Below are positions 55,843-64,000 of a stretch of DNA of 64,000 bases, in pieces. The notes below the pieces were generated by a model. It saw only the letters and a program-made list of their open reading frames with translations. It had not been told where the DNA came from and did no database searches. Made by a program: the position numbers and the translations under genes. The stretch is from Slackia exigua ATCC 700122. GTDB lineage: Bacteria; Actinomycetota; Coriobacteriia; Coriobacteriales; Eggerthellaceae. Within the stretch, counting starts at the first letter, position 1. Each line of letters opens with the position of its first letter. The stretch spans positions 268,657 through 332,656 of the forward strand of contig NZ_GG700630.1 of the NCBI RefSeq assembly GCF_000162875.1, written 5' to 3'.

Positions 55843-57339
55843 TCACAGGAATGCTTCTCTCACGCTTTGAAAGCTACCATGCATGAAGTCAACCACTCTA
55901 CGTTCATTACCTGCAAGCGGAATCTTCTCCGCAGCATAGGGCGAACACAGCAAGACCGACGAAGCGCAGAGAGCAAGTAGCTCGATGTCGTGAGTGATGA
56001 CGATGACCGGGCAATCCACGGATTTCTCGCATATCATCGATGCAAGATCGTTCATTCTTTGATAATCGAGACCAGCCGACGGCTCATCCAAGATCAGCAG
56101 CTCACGTTCATGCATGCAAGCAACCGCAACAGAAAGCCGCTGCATCTCGCCGACGGAAAGTTCATGCGGGTTGCTTTGCCTTCGATCCCAAAGGTCCATC
56201 TGCTTGAGATACCGAGCTGCTTTGTCCATCGATTCTTCGTCCAATCCATCTGCTAGCAGCTCCTTCTCCACGGTTTCGAAGAACAGCTGAGTGTCAGGAT
56301 TCTGCATCGTGTAATAAACCTTCCTGAGCCTTCCTTTCTTGCCCTTCGCGTAGTTCACGCTCCCCTTGCGGATGGAAGCCAAACCGCAAAGCTGCTCTGC
56401 AAGAGTCGTTTTCCCTATGCCGTTGGCTCCGACGACTCCCATGACCTCCCCTTTTAAAAGACGAAAATCGACTGAAGGCATAAGAACCCTTTGACCCACA
56501 GCCACTTCGATTCCCAAAGCGGAGATCTGCTCCCTGCCGCAGGGAGCAGGACGGCAGGATTCCAACTCGTTTTCATCAAGGCATCTCAGATGGAGCGACC
56601 GAACGTCGAGGTTTTCACATTCATCCGAGGTGTACATGCGATCTATGCGACCGTCGTCCATAAGCACAAGTCTATCGAAGACGCCCTTCAGATAGAAAAG
56701 ACGGTGTTCGGATATCAAGACGGTCTTTCCCATTTTCTTCAAATCCATGATCGCATCTCTGAGAAGAAGCGTCGAGGCGTGGTCGAGGTTAGCAGAAGGT
56801 TCATCCAGCAAGATAATATCGCAGTCGTACAACAGCGCAGAGGCTATAGCCACCCGTTGCTTCTGCCCTCCGGAAAGTTCATGCAAGCTTTTTTTCAATA
56901 GCCCCGCAACGTTTGCCTGCGCAGCTGCCTTCGGGACATTCTCGATAAGATCCTCATAAGACATTCCGAGATTCTCGCCGACCAAGGCTATCTCGTCCTC
57001 GACGATCGACGAGAAGAACTGGCTGCGGGGATCCTGGAAGACATTTCCGATATGCCTCGCAAGCTCACCAGGAGCAAAGGAATCAATAGGAAAACCCAGC
57101 ACGCTTATGTCGCCCGTGCGTCTTCCCTCGAAGAAATCAGGGGCGAGCCTGTTGATGGTCCGTAGAACCGTCGTCTTGCCGCAACCTGACCGTCCCGCAA
57201 GCAGGACGCATTCGCCCTTCGCCACTTCTAGGCTGACATCCTTGATAGACCATTCGCTCGATAGTTCATATTTAAAGCTCACGTTCTCCAATGCGACAGC
57301 TGCACCTTGATCATTCCTCCCGTTCACTTCACCCTCCAT
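55843..57339 (-). CDS. ECF transporter ATPase, two fused ABC domains (EcfA1-EcfA2 type)
   Basis: Drives the ECF importer encoded beside it. The 498 residues contain two ATPase domains. Domain 1 has Walker A GRSGCGKTT (49-57), LSGGQKQR and LLDEPSANLDH. Domain 2 has GANGIGKTT, LSVGEMQR and LILDEPSAGLDY. In most ECF systems the two ATPases are separate proteins; a fused form occurs in some thiamin- and cobalt-type systems. It starts 9 bases after ecfT. Base composition is lower in GC than the rest of the window. Confidence 0.9.
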   Translation of the reverse strand: MEGEVNGRNDQGAAVALENVSFKYELSSEWSIKDVSLEVAKGECVLLAGRSGCGKTTVLRTINRLAPDFFEGRRTGDISVLGFPIDSFAPGELARHIGNVFQDPRSQFFSSIVEDEIALVGENLGMSYEDLIENVPKAAAQANVAGLLKKSLHELSGGQKQRVAIASALLYDCDIILLDEPSANLDHASTLLLRDAIMDLKKMGKTVLISEHRLFYLKGVFDRLVLMDDGRIDRMYTSDECENLDVRSLHLRCLDENELESCRPAPCGREQISALGIEVAVGQRVLMPSVDFRLLKGEVMGVVGANGIGKTTLAEQLCGLASIRKGSVNYAKGKKGRLRKVYYTMQNPDTQLFFETVEKELLADGLDEESMDKAARYLKQMDLWDRRQSNPHELSVGEMQRLSVAVACMHERELLILDEPSAGLDYQRMNDLASMICEKSVDCPVIVITHDIELLALCASSVLLCSPYAAEKIPLAGNERRVVDFMHGSFQSVREAFL

Positions 57340-57348
57340 AACAGTCGC

Positions 57349-58104
57349 TTACGATCCGAATGCAAATCGAGACAGAAAAAGCAGCAAGTAAACCGTAAGA
57401 ACGACAACATCCAACGCACCGGGCCTGAAAAGATACAGAGATGTTTTGGCAGCCTCGAATTCTATGCCCTTGCTTATGATGGCAGCAGTAAGGTCATCCG
57501 ACGCCCTCAGAGACCGATGAATCAATGGGACTATCAGTAGTTCGAAGGAGCGAACCGGATGAAGCGGAGAGAGTCGAAATCCACGCACTTTCGCCGCCTT
57601 CGATATCTGGATGAGCTGCATGCGCACATCAGGCAGATAGCGCAAAGCTACCGCGATTCCGATAAGACCCGTCTCTGGAATGCGAAGGGTCCTAAGAGCC
57701 TGCATGATTGCCCCCGAAGGAATAGAGACAAGCACCGCACCAATGATGAAGGTCGGTATGAGCGATGCGATCGCCCAAATCAATATGCCGAATGCAAGCA
57801 CGGCTCCAAAAAGCCCGGAAGCGTTGATGGCCGCAACGATCCCCTGGAGCGAAACGGCCATCACCAACCACGTAAGCGGCAGGCTTTTCTTGAACAGATA
57901 GTAGACGAGCGAAGAGACGATCAGGAGAACCCAGACGGCAAGCCTGCCGGCAACGAAAGGAACTATGCTTCCGACAATCAAAAGAACCATGAGCGTTCTC
58001 GGGTCAAGCGGATACCCGATCCGTTCAAACGCCGCGATACGGCCTGACTCTCCCTCGGATTCGGTCGACGGGCAGACGCGCTTGGCTCCTTCTATAGGCG
58101 CCAT
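57349..58104 (-). CDS. ECF transporter transmembrane coupling protein EcfT
   Basis: Membrane scaffold linking the ATPases to the S component. The 251 residues show about five hydrophobic segments (35-60, 70-90, 95-125, 130-150, 225-248). The first coupling motif (consensus A-R-G) is seen as SKAAKVRGFRLSP. The second position reads AAIISKGIEF instead of the usual A-R-G, a departure from consensus. It overlaps the ABC gene upstream by 13 bases. Confidence 0.85.
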   Translation of the reverse strand: MAPIEGAKRVCPSTESEGESGRIAAFERIGYPLDPRTLMVLLIVGSIVPFVAGRLAVWVLLIVSSLVYYLFKKSLPLTWLVMAVSLQGIVAAINASGLFGAVLAFGILIWAIASLIPTFIIGAVLVSIPSGAIMQALRTLRIPETGLIGIAVALRYLPDVRMQLIQISKAAKVRGFRLSPLHPVRSFELLIVPLIHRSLRASDDLTAAIISKGIEFEAAKTSLYLFRPGALDVVVLTVYLLLFLSRFAFGS

Positions 58105-59837
58105 TTTGCCACGTCCTGCCTCAACTTGATGAACCGTGCATAAATGCCCGACTGGCAGATCAATTGATCGTGGGTGCCTCGCTGGACGATACGGCCGTCA
58201 TCGATGACGAATATCTGATCGGCATGACGCACGGTATTCAATCTATGGGCTATCATGATGCACGTTTTGCTTCGGGTAAGCTCTCCGATCGCCTGCATGA
58301 TGGCAAACTCGTTCTCCGGATCAACGCTAGCCGTCGCCTCATCGAGAATGACGATGGGAGCATCCTTCAAAAGCGCTCGCGCAATCGATATGCGTTGGCG
58401 CTCGCCACCGGAAAGCGATGAGCCTCCCTTGCCTACTATCGTGTCGTAGCCTTGAGGAAGCTTGATGATGAAATCATGGCAGCATGCCCGCTTGGCCGCT
58501 TCGATCACATCCTCGCGCGTCGCATCGACGCGGCCGAAACGAATGTTGGCCTCCACCGTGTCGTTGAAGAGATAGACGTCTTGGAACACCATGGATACCT
58601 GTGAAAGCAGCGTATCGTACGTATAATCGCGGATGTCGATGCCGCCAAGCGTGATGCGGCCCTCATCCACATCCCAAAAACGGGGGATGAGACGAGCAAA
58701 CGTCGACTTGCCTGATCCGGAGCGGCCAACAAGAGCTACGGTTGTCCCGTTCTCGATGGAAGCCGTGATGCCCTTGATGAGTCCATCTGCCTCCTCGGCC
58801 GTCTGCCCGTAATCGAATTCCACGTTCTCGAATGCAATCCCATGACTGGCAGGCGCCTCCTTCACATCACCGCTCTTCAGCAGGGGCATGGTTTGCAGTT
58901 TACCCAATTTGCTGACGGCTGAATCAATAACGTTCATAAGCGATACCGAATTGCCTGCGAAGTCGAGGGAGGTGAATAATACGAACGACAGAATCAGGAG
59001 GAAGAGGCAGGTCGAAAGCTCCGTCGTTCCCGCAAGGAAAAGCAAGGTCGAGACTGCCGCAACAACGACAGAGGCGGAAGATAGCACGATTTGCTGAACC
59101 GCCACCCAGGGAATGGATTTGAGATTGAGCTCGGTGGTGCACTGACGAGCATCGTCAACCGCTTTTCTTACAACATTGTTCTGAGTTCCCGCGAGTCCGA
59201 ACGCCTTCACCACCTGCATGCCCTCTACATACTCCAATACCGCGCCGACAAGATCTTCTTGAGCTGCCTGCTTTTTAGGAGCTAAGGCAGTTAACGCATG
59301 CTGCTGCAGCCGAGCAACGCTGAAGTAGATCACCACCGTCGCAAGCGCTATCAAGCCGATGTGCCAATCGAACATAAGGACGAATACCGCCATGACCGTC
59401 GTACCGATGACGCCCGATACGAACTGCACGAGCACAAGCGGGCCAAGCGTCTCCAACTCATCGAGCGTCGTGGTGAGAACGGTAGCCAACTCAGCTAGGT
59501 TAACGTCAGCGAAAAAACCCATGGGCACATACCGCAATCGATTGGCCACGAGCAAACGCTTGTCCCGCGACAGCGAATAGCCGATCCCATTCATAGACGC
59601 CATCGACACCGCATCGGCAAAGCACCTGCCCATAACGCCGATGAAGACGAGGGCCACGGCCTCGAAGATCACCTCGAAGGAGAAAGCGCCCGCAAGCAAC
59701 GCATCGATCACCACGTATATCGCAAAATAATCCAGCAGACCGAACAAAGCCTTAATGAAGTTGGCGGCTATGGCCCTGACGAGCAAGCCGTGCTGCGGCT
59801 CGGCAAACTGCCATATATTTCTAATCGTACCCAGCAT
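58092..59837 (-). CDS. ABC half-transporter (permease fused to ATPase), second of a pair
   Basis: About 581 residues: six membrane helices (about 20-310), then an ATPase domain with Walker A VGRSGSGKST, SLSGGERQRISIARALL signature and Walker B IVILDEATASVD. This is exporter-fold, but similar heterodimeric pairs (YbtP/YbtQ, IrtA/IrtB) import iron siderophores. GGGAG before the ATG at 59837 decides the start over 59864. The gap from the upstream ABC gene is 10 bases, so the two probably form a heterodimer. Confidence 0.88.
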   Translation of the reverse strand: MLGTIRNIWQFAEPQHGLLVRAIAANFIKALFGLLDYFAIYVVIDALLAGAFSFEVIFEAVALVFIGVMGRCFADAVSMASMNGIGYSLSRDKRLLVANRLRYVPMGFFADVNLAELATVLTTTLDELETLGPLVLVQFVSGVIGTTVMAVFVLMFDWHIGLIALATVVIYFSVARLQQHALTALAPKKQAAQEDLVGAVLEYVEGMQVVKAFGLAGTQNNVVRKAVDDARQCTTELNLKSIPWVAVQQIVLSSASVVVAAVSTLLFLAGTTELSTCLFLLILSFVLFTSLDFAGNSVSLMNVIDSAVSKLGKLQTMPLLKSGDVKEAPASHGIAFENVEFDYGQTAEEADGLIKGITASIENGTTVALVGRSGSGKSTFARLIPRFWDVDEGRITLGGIDIRDYTYDTLLSQVSMVFQDVYLFNDTVEANIRFGRVDATREDVIEAAKRACCHDFIIKLPQGYDTIVGKGGSSLSGGERQRISIARALLKDAPIVILDEATASVDPENEFAIMQAIGELTRSKTCIMIAHRLNTVRHADQIFVIDDGRIVQRGTHDQLICQSGIYARFIKLRQDVAKWRL

Positions 59838-59847
59838 CGCATTCTCC

Positions 59848-61638
59848 CTACAGCTCTCGCGCACCGACGTGCAAATCCCACATATCGCGATATAGAGGAC
59901 AGGTCGCGATCAGCTCCTCATGGGTACCCGTCGCGACGATTCGGCCGGCGTCGACGACGGCAATGCAATCGGCATCTCGCACGGTGGATAGACGATGCGC
60001 GATAACCACCAGCGTCTTATCTCGCACAAGCGCACTGAGAGCCGTCTCTATCTGAGCTTCCGAATCGGGATCGGTAAAGGCCGTGGCCTCGTCCATGACG
60101 ACGATCGGCGCATCTTTGAGCATGGCGCGTGCGATGGTGACGCGCTGACGCTCACCGCCCGAAAGATATCGTCCCCCCAAACCCGTCAAAGTCTGATAGC
60201 CCTGCGGCAATGACGCAATGAAATCGTGGCATCCGGCTGCACGCGCAGCCTCCACAATCTCCTCCGATGTAGCAGAGGGCCTGCCGATACGAAGGTTCTC
60301 CTCGATGGTCGCATCGAAGAGGAAAACATCCTGCGACACATAGGATATGAGCTTCCCTGCCTCCTCAAGCGAGATATCGCGCACATCAGCGCCCCCGATG
60401 CGTACCGCTCCTTTAGTCGGATCCCAAAACCCTGCGATGAGCTTGCCTATGGTAGATTTTCCGCCACCCGAAGGTCCGACGAGCGCAAGCTTGCAGCCCT
60501 CATCCAATGTCAAGTTAATGCCGTGCAGCACTTCGGCATTTTCTGCATCATAAGAGAAGCAGACATCCTCAAGTGATATGGATGCATCGCGTGCCGCGGA
60601 AGAGCTATCCGGCCGCACAAGATCGTTCTCGTTCACAACGGCGAACACGCGCCGCGCCGTAGATCGAACCGCCGATATCTGGTCTGGATACTTGAATGCG
60701 GCCACAATGGGTCCGACCCATGAGAGCGTGAGCACTATAAGCTGCAGGAACACCGTCGTTTCAAGCGTTCCTTGCGCCATGAAAAAAAGGCCCGCAGGCA
60801 ACACGAACAAAAGGGATGCACCCATTATCACCTGCGCTGACGCGGCGGCAGGTGCGATCTCGTTCATCCATGCTATCGAGAATCCCGCATTCTCTTCCGC
60901 AGCATCTTTGAACCTACGATACGACTGGGCGTCTTGATTGAAAACCTTAATGACTTCGAGCCCATTCACGAATTCGACGAGCGCGGCGTTCACCTTACTT
61001 GAAAGAGCCGCTTGCTTTTGGAAATTCACATCGTAATTCTTGAAAGCGAGCATCATGAGAACAAGACCCAAAGGAACCACGGCGAGCCCGATGAGCCCTA
61101 TACGCCAGTCGAGAACGATCATGTAGGCGATGACGAACGTCGGCACAATGATATTCGCGGTCATCTCGGGAATGACGTGCGCGAGGGTCGGCTCGAGCGA
61201 CTCGATACCATCCACGACAATGCTTTTGATCTCCCCTGTTGGACGGTTTTGCACATATCCGAGTGGCATGGTGTACATTTTTTCTAATAGTTTTTCGCGA
61301 ATATCGGCAAGCGTCTTGAAGCAGAAATAATGCGAAACGGCCATTGAAATCGCAGCTGCCGCATGTCCGATGGCATAAGAGAGAGCCATTGCGGCAAACC
61401 AGCCTCCGTATACGGCGACATGCCGTTCGCCCTCAATGAGAGCACCTATGATCTGCACGAGAAGCAGATAAGGAATCACCTTTCCTGCCACACCCACCAC
61501 AGCAAGCGATATGGAGGCGATATAACCTGCTTTGTATTTCATCGCAGCATCGACCAAGCGGACGAATGCGGCTTCTTCTTCGGCAATGATCGCCTGCTGG
61601 GAATTCTTCATACTCTTTTCTTCGAGCAGGTCCTCCAT
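59848..61638 (-). CDS. ABC half-transporter (permease fused to ATPase), first of a pair
   Basis: About 596 residues with the same permease-ATPase layout: six helices (about 35-330), Walker A VGPSGGGKST, signature LSGGERQRVTIARAML and Walker B IVVMDEATAFTDPDSE. The ATG at 61638 has GGGAGG upstream and is preferred over the GTG at 61653. It follows the S-component gene by 110 bases. Association with ECF genes and an AraC regulator suggests import of a metal chelate or siderophore; the substrate is not known. Confidence 0.88.
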   Translation of the reverse strand: MEDLLEEKSMKNSQQAIIAEEEAAFVRLVDAAMKYKAGYIASISLAVVGVAGKVIPYLLLVQIIGALIEGERHVAVYGGWFAAMALSYAIGHAAAAISMAVSHYFCFKTLADIREKLLEKMYTMPLGYVQNRPTGEIKSIVVDGIESLEPTLAHVIPEMTANIIVPTFVIAYMIVLDWRIGLIGLAVVPLGLVLMMLAFKNYDVNFQKQAALSSKVNAALVEFVNGLEVIKVFNQDAQSYRRFKDAAEENAGFSIAWMNEIAPAAASAQVIMGASLLFVLPAGLFFMAQGTLETTVFLQLIVLTLSWVGPIVAAFKYPDQISAVRSTARRVFAVVNENDLVRPDSSSAARDASISLEDVCFSYDAENAEVLHGINLTLDEGCKLALVGPSGGGKSTIGKLIAGFWDPTKGAVRIGGADVRDISLEEAGKLISYVSQDVFLFDATIEENLRIGRPSATSEEIVEAARAAGCHDFIASLPQGYQTLTGLGGRYLSGGERQRVTIARAMLKDAPIVVMDEATAFTDPDSEAQIETALSALVRDKTLVVIAHRLSTVRDADCIAVVDAGRIVATGTHEELIATCPLYRDMWDLHVGAREL

Positions 61639-61748
61639 GCATTCCTCCCGCACTTTTCAAATTCTTTATCGATACGCCCTCGACGACTCCATCGTCCAAT
61701 CTGCAGCCCTATAAAGGAAAAAGGCTAGGCGCATTACATGAATGCTGA

Positions 61749-62354
61749 TTATTTGAGAATAGGCTCACGTTTCACAGACTCGCCGCCATGGAAGAACTTC
61801 TCATAGACCGAATGCCCGATAGCCATTCCAAAGAAAGCGCAGATAAGGCATATTCCTATAATCGAAATGATCGCCAGCGGCGAATAAAGCATATGTTGAA
61901 GGGTATGCGCTCCATCGACGGTATAAGCATTCGGAAACATCAGCAACAGCCTGTCAACGCCAATTATGTAAAAGATGAATACCGGATGAAGGGCGTATAC
62001 GACATTACTCAGAACGTAGGCACCAGTGATGCGCCATCTGTTTTTATATGCGCCCACGGGAATCAAGCACAGCTCTCCAAGAAACCCTGCAATCGCAAGT
62101 ATGATCGTCATGGTCCAAAATCCCATGATCAGATAGAGAAAACCCATGATGGTGAAGTAAGCGAACGACGTACCCCTTCGAGGGACCTTCTGCGTGAGAA
62201 CATAGTAGACGGCGCCTCCAAGAAACGCGCCGAATGCAACTTCACCAGCAAAGGAATAATTTCCCAAAAGCGGCGTAGCGAGCGATCCGACCAGGCTTAG
62301 TGCAAAACCGACAATGGACAGCAGAGCGATTCTGACCACATCTTTGGTTTTCAT
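61749..62354 (-). CDS. Putative ECF substrate-binding S component (MptD/Trep_Strep family)
   Basis: 201 residues, mostly hydrophobic, with about six membrane helices. An N-terminal KTKDVVRIALLSIVGFALSLVGSLATP is typical of S components, and the short basic ends are as expected. The overall pattern recalls the MptD/Trep_Strep family of integral membrane proteins. As the substrate-binding subunit it should determine what the ECF importer carries. It is first in the run S-ABC-ABC-EcfT-EcfA, all on the minus strand, behind the promoter at 62433-62462. Confidence 0.8.
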   Translation of the reverse strand: MKTKDVVRIALLSIVGFALSLVGSLATPLLGNYSFAGEVAFGAFLGGAVYYVLTQKVPRRGTSFAYFTIMGFLYLIMGFWTMTIILAIAGFLGELCLIPVGAYKNRWRITGAYVLSNVVYALHPVFIFYIIGVDRLLLMFPNAYTVDGAHTLQHMLYSPLAIISIIGICLICAFFGMAIGHSVYEKFFHGGESVKREPILK

Positions 62355-62418
62355 TCCGAGACCTCTCTCTTTAAGGCAAGGTGTTGATATTGGATTGCAA
62401 TACGCAATGTAATAATGA

Positions 62419-62462
62419 GTTAGAGATAACTAACTATATTTTCATATCGCCTTGAGAGACAA
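62419..62462 (-). promoter_or_regulatory. Promoter and operator candidate of the ECF/ABC operon
   Basis: On the minus strand, -35 TTGTCT (62457-62462) and -10 TATAGT (62433-62438) are 18 bases apart. A perfect inverted repeat GTTAG/CTAAC with 6 bases between (62419-62434) overlaps the -10 and the expected start, where a repressor could block transcription. The half-sites resemble DtxR/IdeR half-sites but the spacing does not fit. The AraC-type regulator upstream is the other candidate. Confidence 0.5.
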
Positions 62463-62598
62463 TGTCCGATTAGCACAAGTCGCCCGTATGACATTTTTTT
62501 TGAGAGGATAAGAAGGCATGCTCTTACGAACGGATGCGCAGAACGCATCTGTCCTGGCGCGCATCGCATGAAGACCATGCCATTTCGTAAGATTCTCG

Positions 62599-63573
62599 TT
62601 ATCTGCCGTTCAACTGATGCATCTTGCGGTATTCCAGAGGCAAAAAGCCCGTAAAACGCTTAAAGCTATGTGCAAACTTGCCATGATTCGCGTAACCTAC
62701 CGATTCGGATACCCTTGAAACAGGCATGTCGGTTCTTTCCAGAAGCTCTTTCGCTCTTTTCATCCTCATGTCATAAACAAGATTTGAAGGCGTCTTCCCA
62801 TATACATAGCGAAAGTAATTCTTCAACGAAGTCGCACTGATTCCGTAGATGGCCGCTAGCTCTTCCGCCGATATCCGTTGGGATAAATCCCTTGCGATAA
62901 TATCATGACACTCTTCAACGATCTGACGCTGAACAGAAGTGATACGTCGATACCGAGGTCGTGGCTTATCTCTAAACGAAGGCGATGCGCAATATAGAAG
63001 CAGATTCTTCACTGCATCGCACGCAACGTGTTGATCGATCCTACCTATCGTTTTTCGAGGTGCAAGAAGTTTAAAATGCTCTTGAAGACCGCTATCGCCA
63101 GAAAATGCATAAACGAACGTTTCCGACCGATCGTGGGAAGAGGTGTTTGGGAAAGAGCGCATTGTTTCATCAAGCAGCGTTTTTAGGTCCGCGCTCATCA
63201 ACGAGGGATTGAATAGCAATTCGCTGCCGATATAATGACCCGAAGGAAATATGTACGATTGCATTGGAAGCTTGCTTATGCTTGTCGAATTTGGCTCCAG
63301 CATAATGGATCCTGCAGCGCCGTAATTTATTTCACAACATCCTTCACTGCAAAAATTAATGAAAAGGGAGTCGGTTCGAAACCAAGATGGCAACGTGATG
63401 CCGCAGGCATCGACCACGTTATACGCCACAGCAATACCGGGTAGCGGCTCGCAGAGATGCATCAATCCGCTCCCGCATCTATCATGGGAGTAATGCACGA
63501 TGCACCCGTCTTCAAATACTTCCTTTCGTATGTCCCATTCTTTAGGGAAGACTGGCGGGATTTCCATCGACAC
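62599..63573 (-). CDS. AraC-family transcriptional regulator
   Basis: The 324 residues have an unassigned N-terminal sensing domain (about 1-215) and a C-terminal AraC DNA-binding domain with two helix-turn-helices (about 225-320): ISAEELAAIYGISATSLKNYFRYVYGKTP and PVSRVSESVGYANHGKFAHSFKRFTGFLPLEYRK. The second, FSHAFKRxxGxxPxxYR-like, is the AraC signature. It is upstream of the ECF/ABC operon on the same strand, as in many siderophore-uptake loci where an AraC protein activates the operon in the presence of its ligand. The gene is AT-richer than the core genome. Confidence 0.88.
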   Translation of the reverse strand: MSMEIPPVFPKEWDIRKEVFEDGCIVHYSHDRCGSGLMHLCEPLPGIAVAYNVVDACGITLPSWFRTDSLFINFCSEGCCEINYGAAGSIMLEPNSTSISKLPMQSYIFPSGHYIGSELLFNPSLMSADLKTLLDETMRSFPNTSSHDRSETFVYAFSGDSGLQEHFKLLAPRKTIGRIDQHVACDAVKNLLLYCASPSFRDKPRPRYRRITSVQRQIVEECHDIIARDLSQRISAEELAAIYGISATSLKNYFRYVYGKTPSNLVYDMRMKRAKELLERTDMPVSRVSESVGYANHGKFAHSFKRFTGFLPLEYRKMHQLNGR

Positions 63574-63913
63574 TTTCGTAAATCCTTATCTTGCATCACG
63601 GTAGAGCCTCATAGCACCACGAGAATATCCTCAAGAACGATAATTCATTCTTCTGAGAGAAGACGATCCGCCTCTTGCGAAAACCAACGTCGAGCATATT
63701 GTCGCTTTCGTACGAAACCGAGAGGGAGGACTCATATTCTTTTGCGCGTAATACCACTCCACAGATAGAGAATATCTGCGATTTCTACAGCATAATCCTC
63801 CGACATTTTAAGTTTTTCCATCAAGCGCAGGTGCTAATTCCCATACATTCGTCAATGCTCAAACCAAAAACCACGTATTCACCGTCAAATACCTTGACTT
63901 GAAAACGACAACA
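63574..63913. other. AT-rich stretch without a recognised gene
   Basis: Upstream region of the AraC gene. Short plus-strand frames here (for example 63675-63902) lack ribosome-binding sites and protein-like composition. The araC promoter must be in this stretch but no convincing pair of boxes was found. Confidence 0.5.
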
Positions 63914-63953
63914 AATGCTCGAGAGACAAGCTGAAAAAAGTCTCTCGAGCATT
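63914..63953. terminator. Strong hairpin at the right end
   Basis: AATGCTCGAGAGAC (63914-63927) and GTCTCTCGAGCATT (63940-63953) are a perfect 14-base inverted repeat around a 12-base loop. On the minus strand the stem is followed by TTGTTGTCGTTTTC. Just beyond it a minus-strand frame entering from the right edge reads MVAVD and stops with TAA at 63981-63983, so the hairpin is probably the terminator of a gene mostly outside the window. Confidence 0.7.
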
Positions 63954-64000
63954 CGCAGAAGTGCCTATGAAATTCACAGCTTAGTCGACGGCGACCATGA

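Noticed and set aside
62419-62434. DtxR/IdeR iron box in the ECF promoter
   Set aside because: The GTTAG/CTAAC half-sites are similar but the 6-base spacing does not match the 19-base consensus with its one-base centre; kept only as a generic operator candidate.

Overview
The window is GC-rich bacterial DNA, almost entirely coding and almost entirely on the minus strand; rpsT is the only clear plus-strand protein gene. Gene content points to an actinobacterium of class Coriobacteriia, most likely Eggerthellaceae (inference). The reasons are the actinobacterial mIHF gene beside gmk-rpoZ and the pyr genes, a LuxR regulator fused to a many-spanning membrane domain, a siroheme-dependent (Ahb) heme pathway, and a Met8/HemA/HemC/CobA-HemD gene order.

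Layout. 1-4.6 kb: heat-shock and RNA-maintenance operon hrcA-dnaJ-mtaB-dgkA-ybeY (ybeY cut by the left edge) behind a promoter that overlaps a degenerate CIRCE operator. 4.7-9.3 kb: dusB, hemW, lepA, engB. 9.4-14 kb: rpsT facing holA-comEC-comEA (DNA uptake). 14-22.3 kb: thiI, rpoZ, gmk, mihF and the pyrimidine operon pyrR-B-C-K-D-F, with a recognisable promoter and PyrR-type attenuator leader. 22.4-29.3 kb: a secreted heptad-repeat protein with an MMPL exporter, a TetR regulator, a membrane protein and an orphan hydrogenase-maturation-type protease with a leaderless promoter. 29.5-37.9 kb: recO, a zinc-ribbon membrane protein, valS, clpX, clpP, tig and tRNA-Leu(TAG). 38-41.5 kb: a Na+/H+ antiporter, a lipid kinase, a small unknown ORF and tRNA-Glu(CTC).

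41.6-52.6 kb is the most notable region: one tightly overlapping operon sirC-hemA-hemC-cobA/hemD-ahbC-hemB-ahbD/A/B-hemL. It encodes nearly the whole route from glutamyl-tRNA through uroporphyrinogen III, siroheme and didecarboxysiroheme to heme. One 886-residue polypeptide joins the radical-SAM heme synthase AhbD to both siroheme decarboxylase subunits through histidine-rich linkers. HemA carries a Cys/His-rich tail with a Cys-Pro motif. HemW elsewhere in the window may act on the heme produced.

52.9-55.5 kb: the membrane LuxR regulator and ilvE. 55.8-63.6 kb: a visibly more AT-rich block, probably acquired. It holds an ECF-type importer (S component, EcfT, double EcfA), a pair of ABC half-transporters and an AraC regulator, together resembling a siderophore/metal-chelate uptake system. 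The last 427 bases contain only a strong hairpin and perhaps the final codons of another minus-strand gene.
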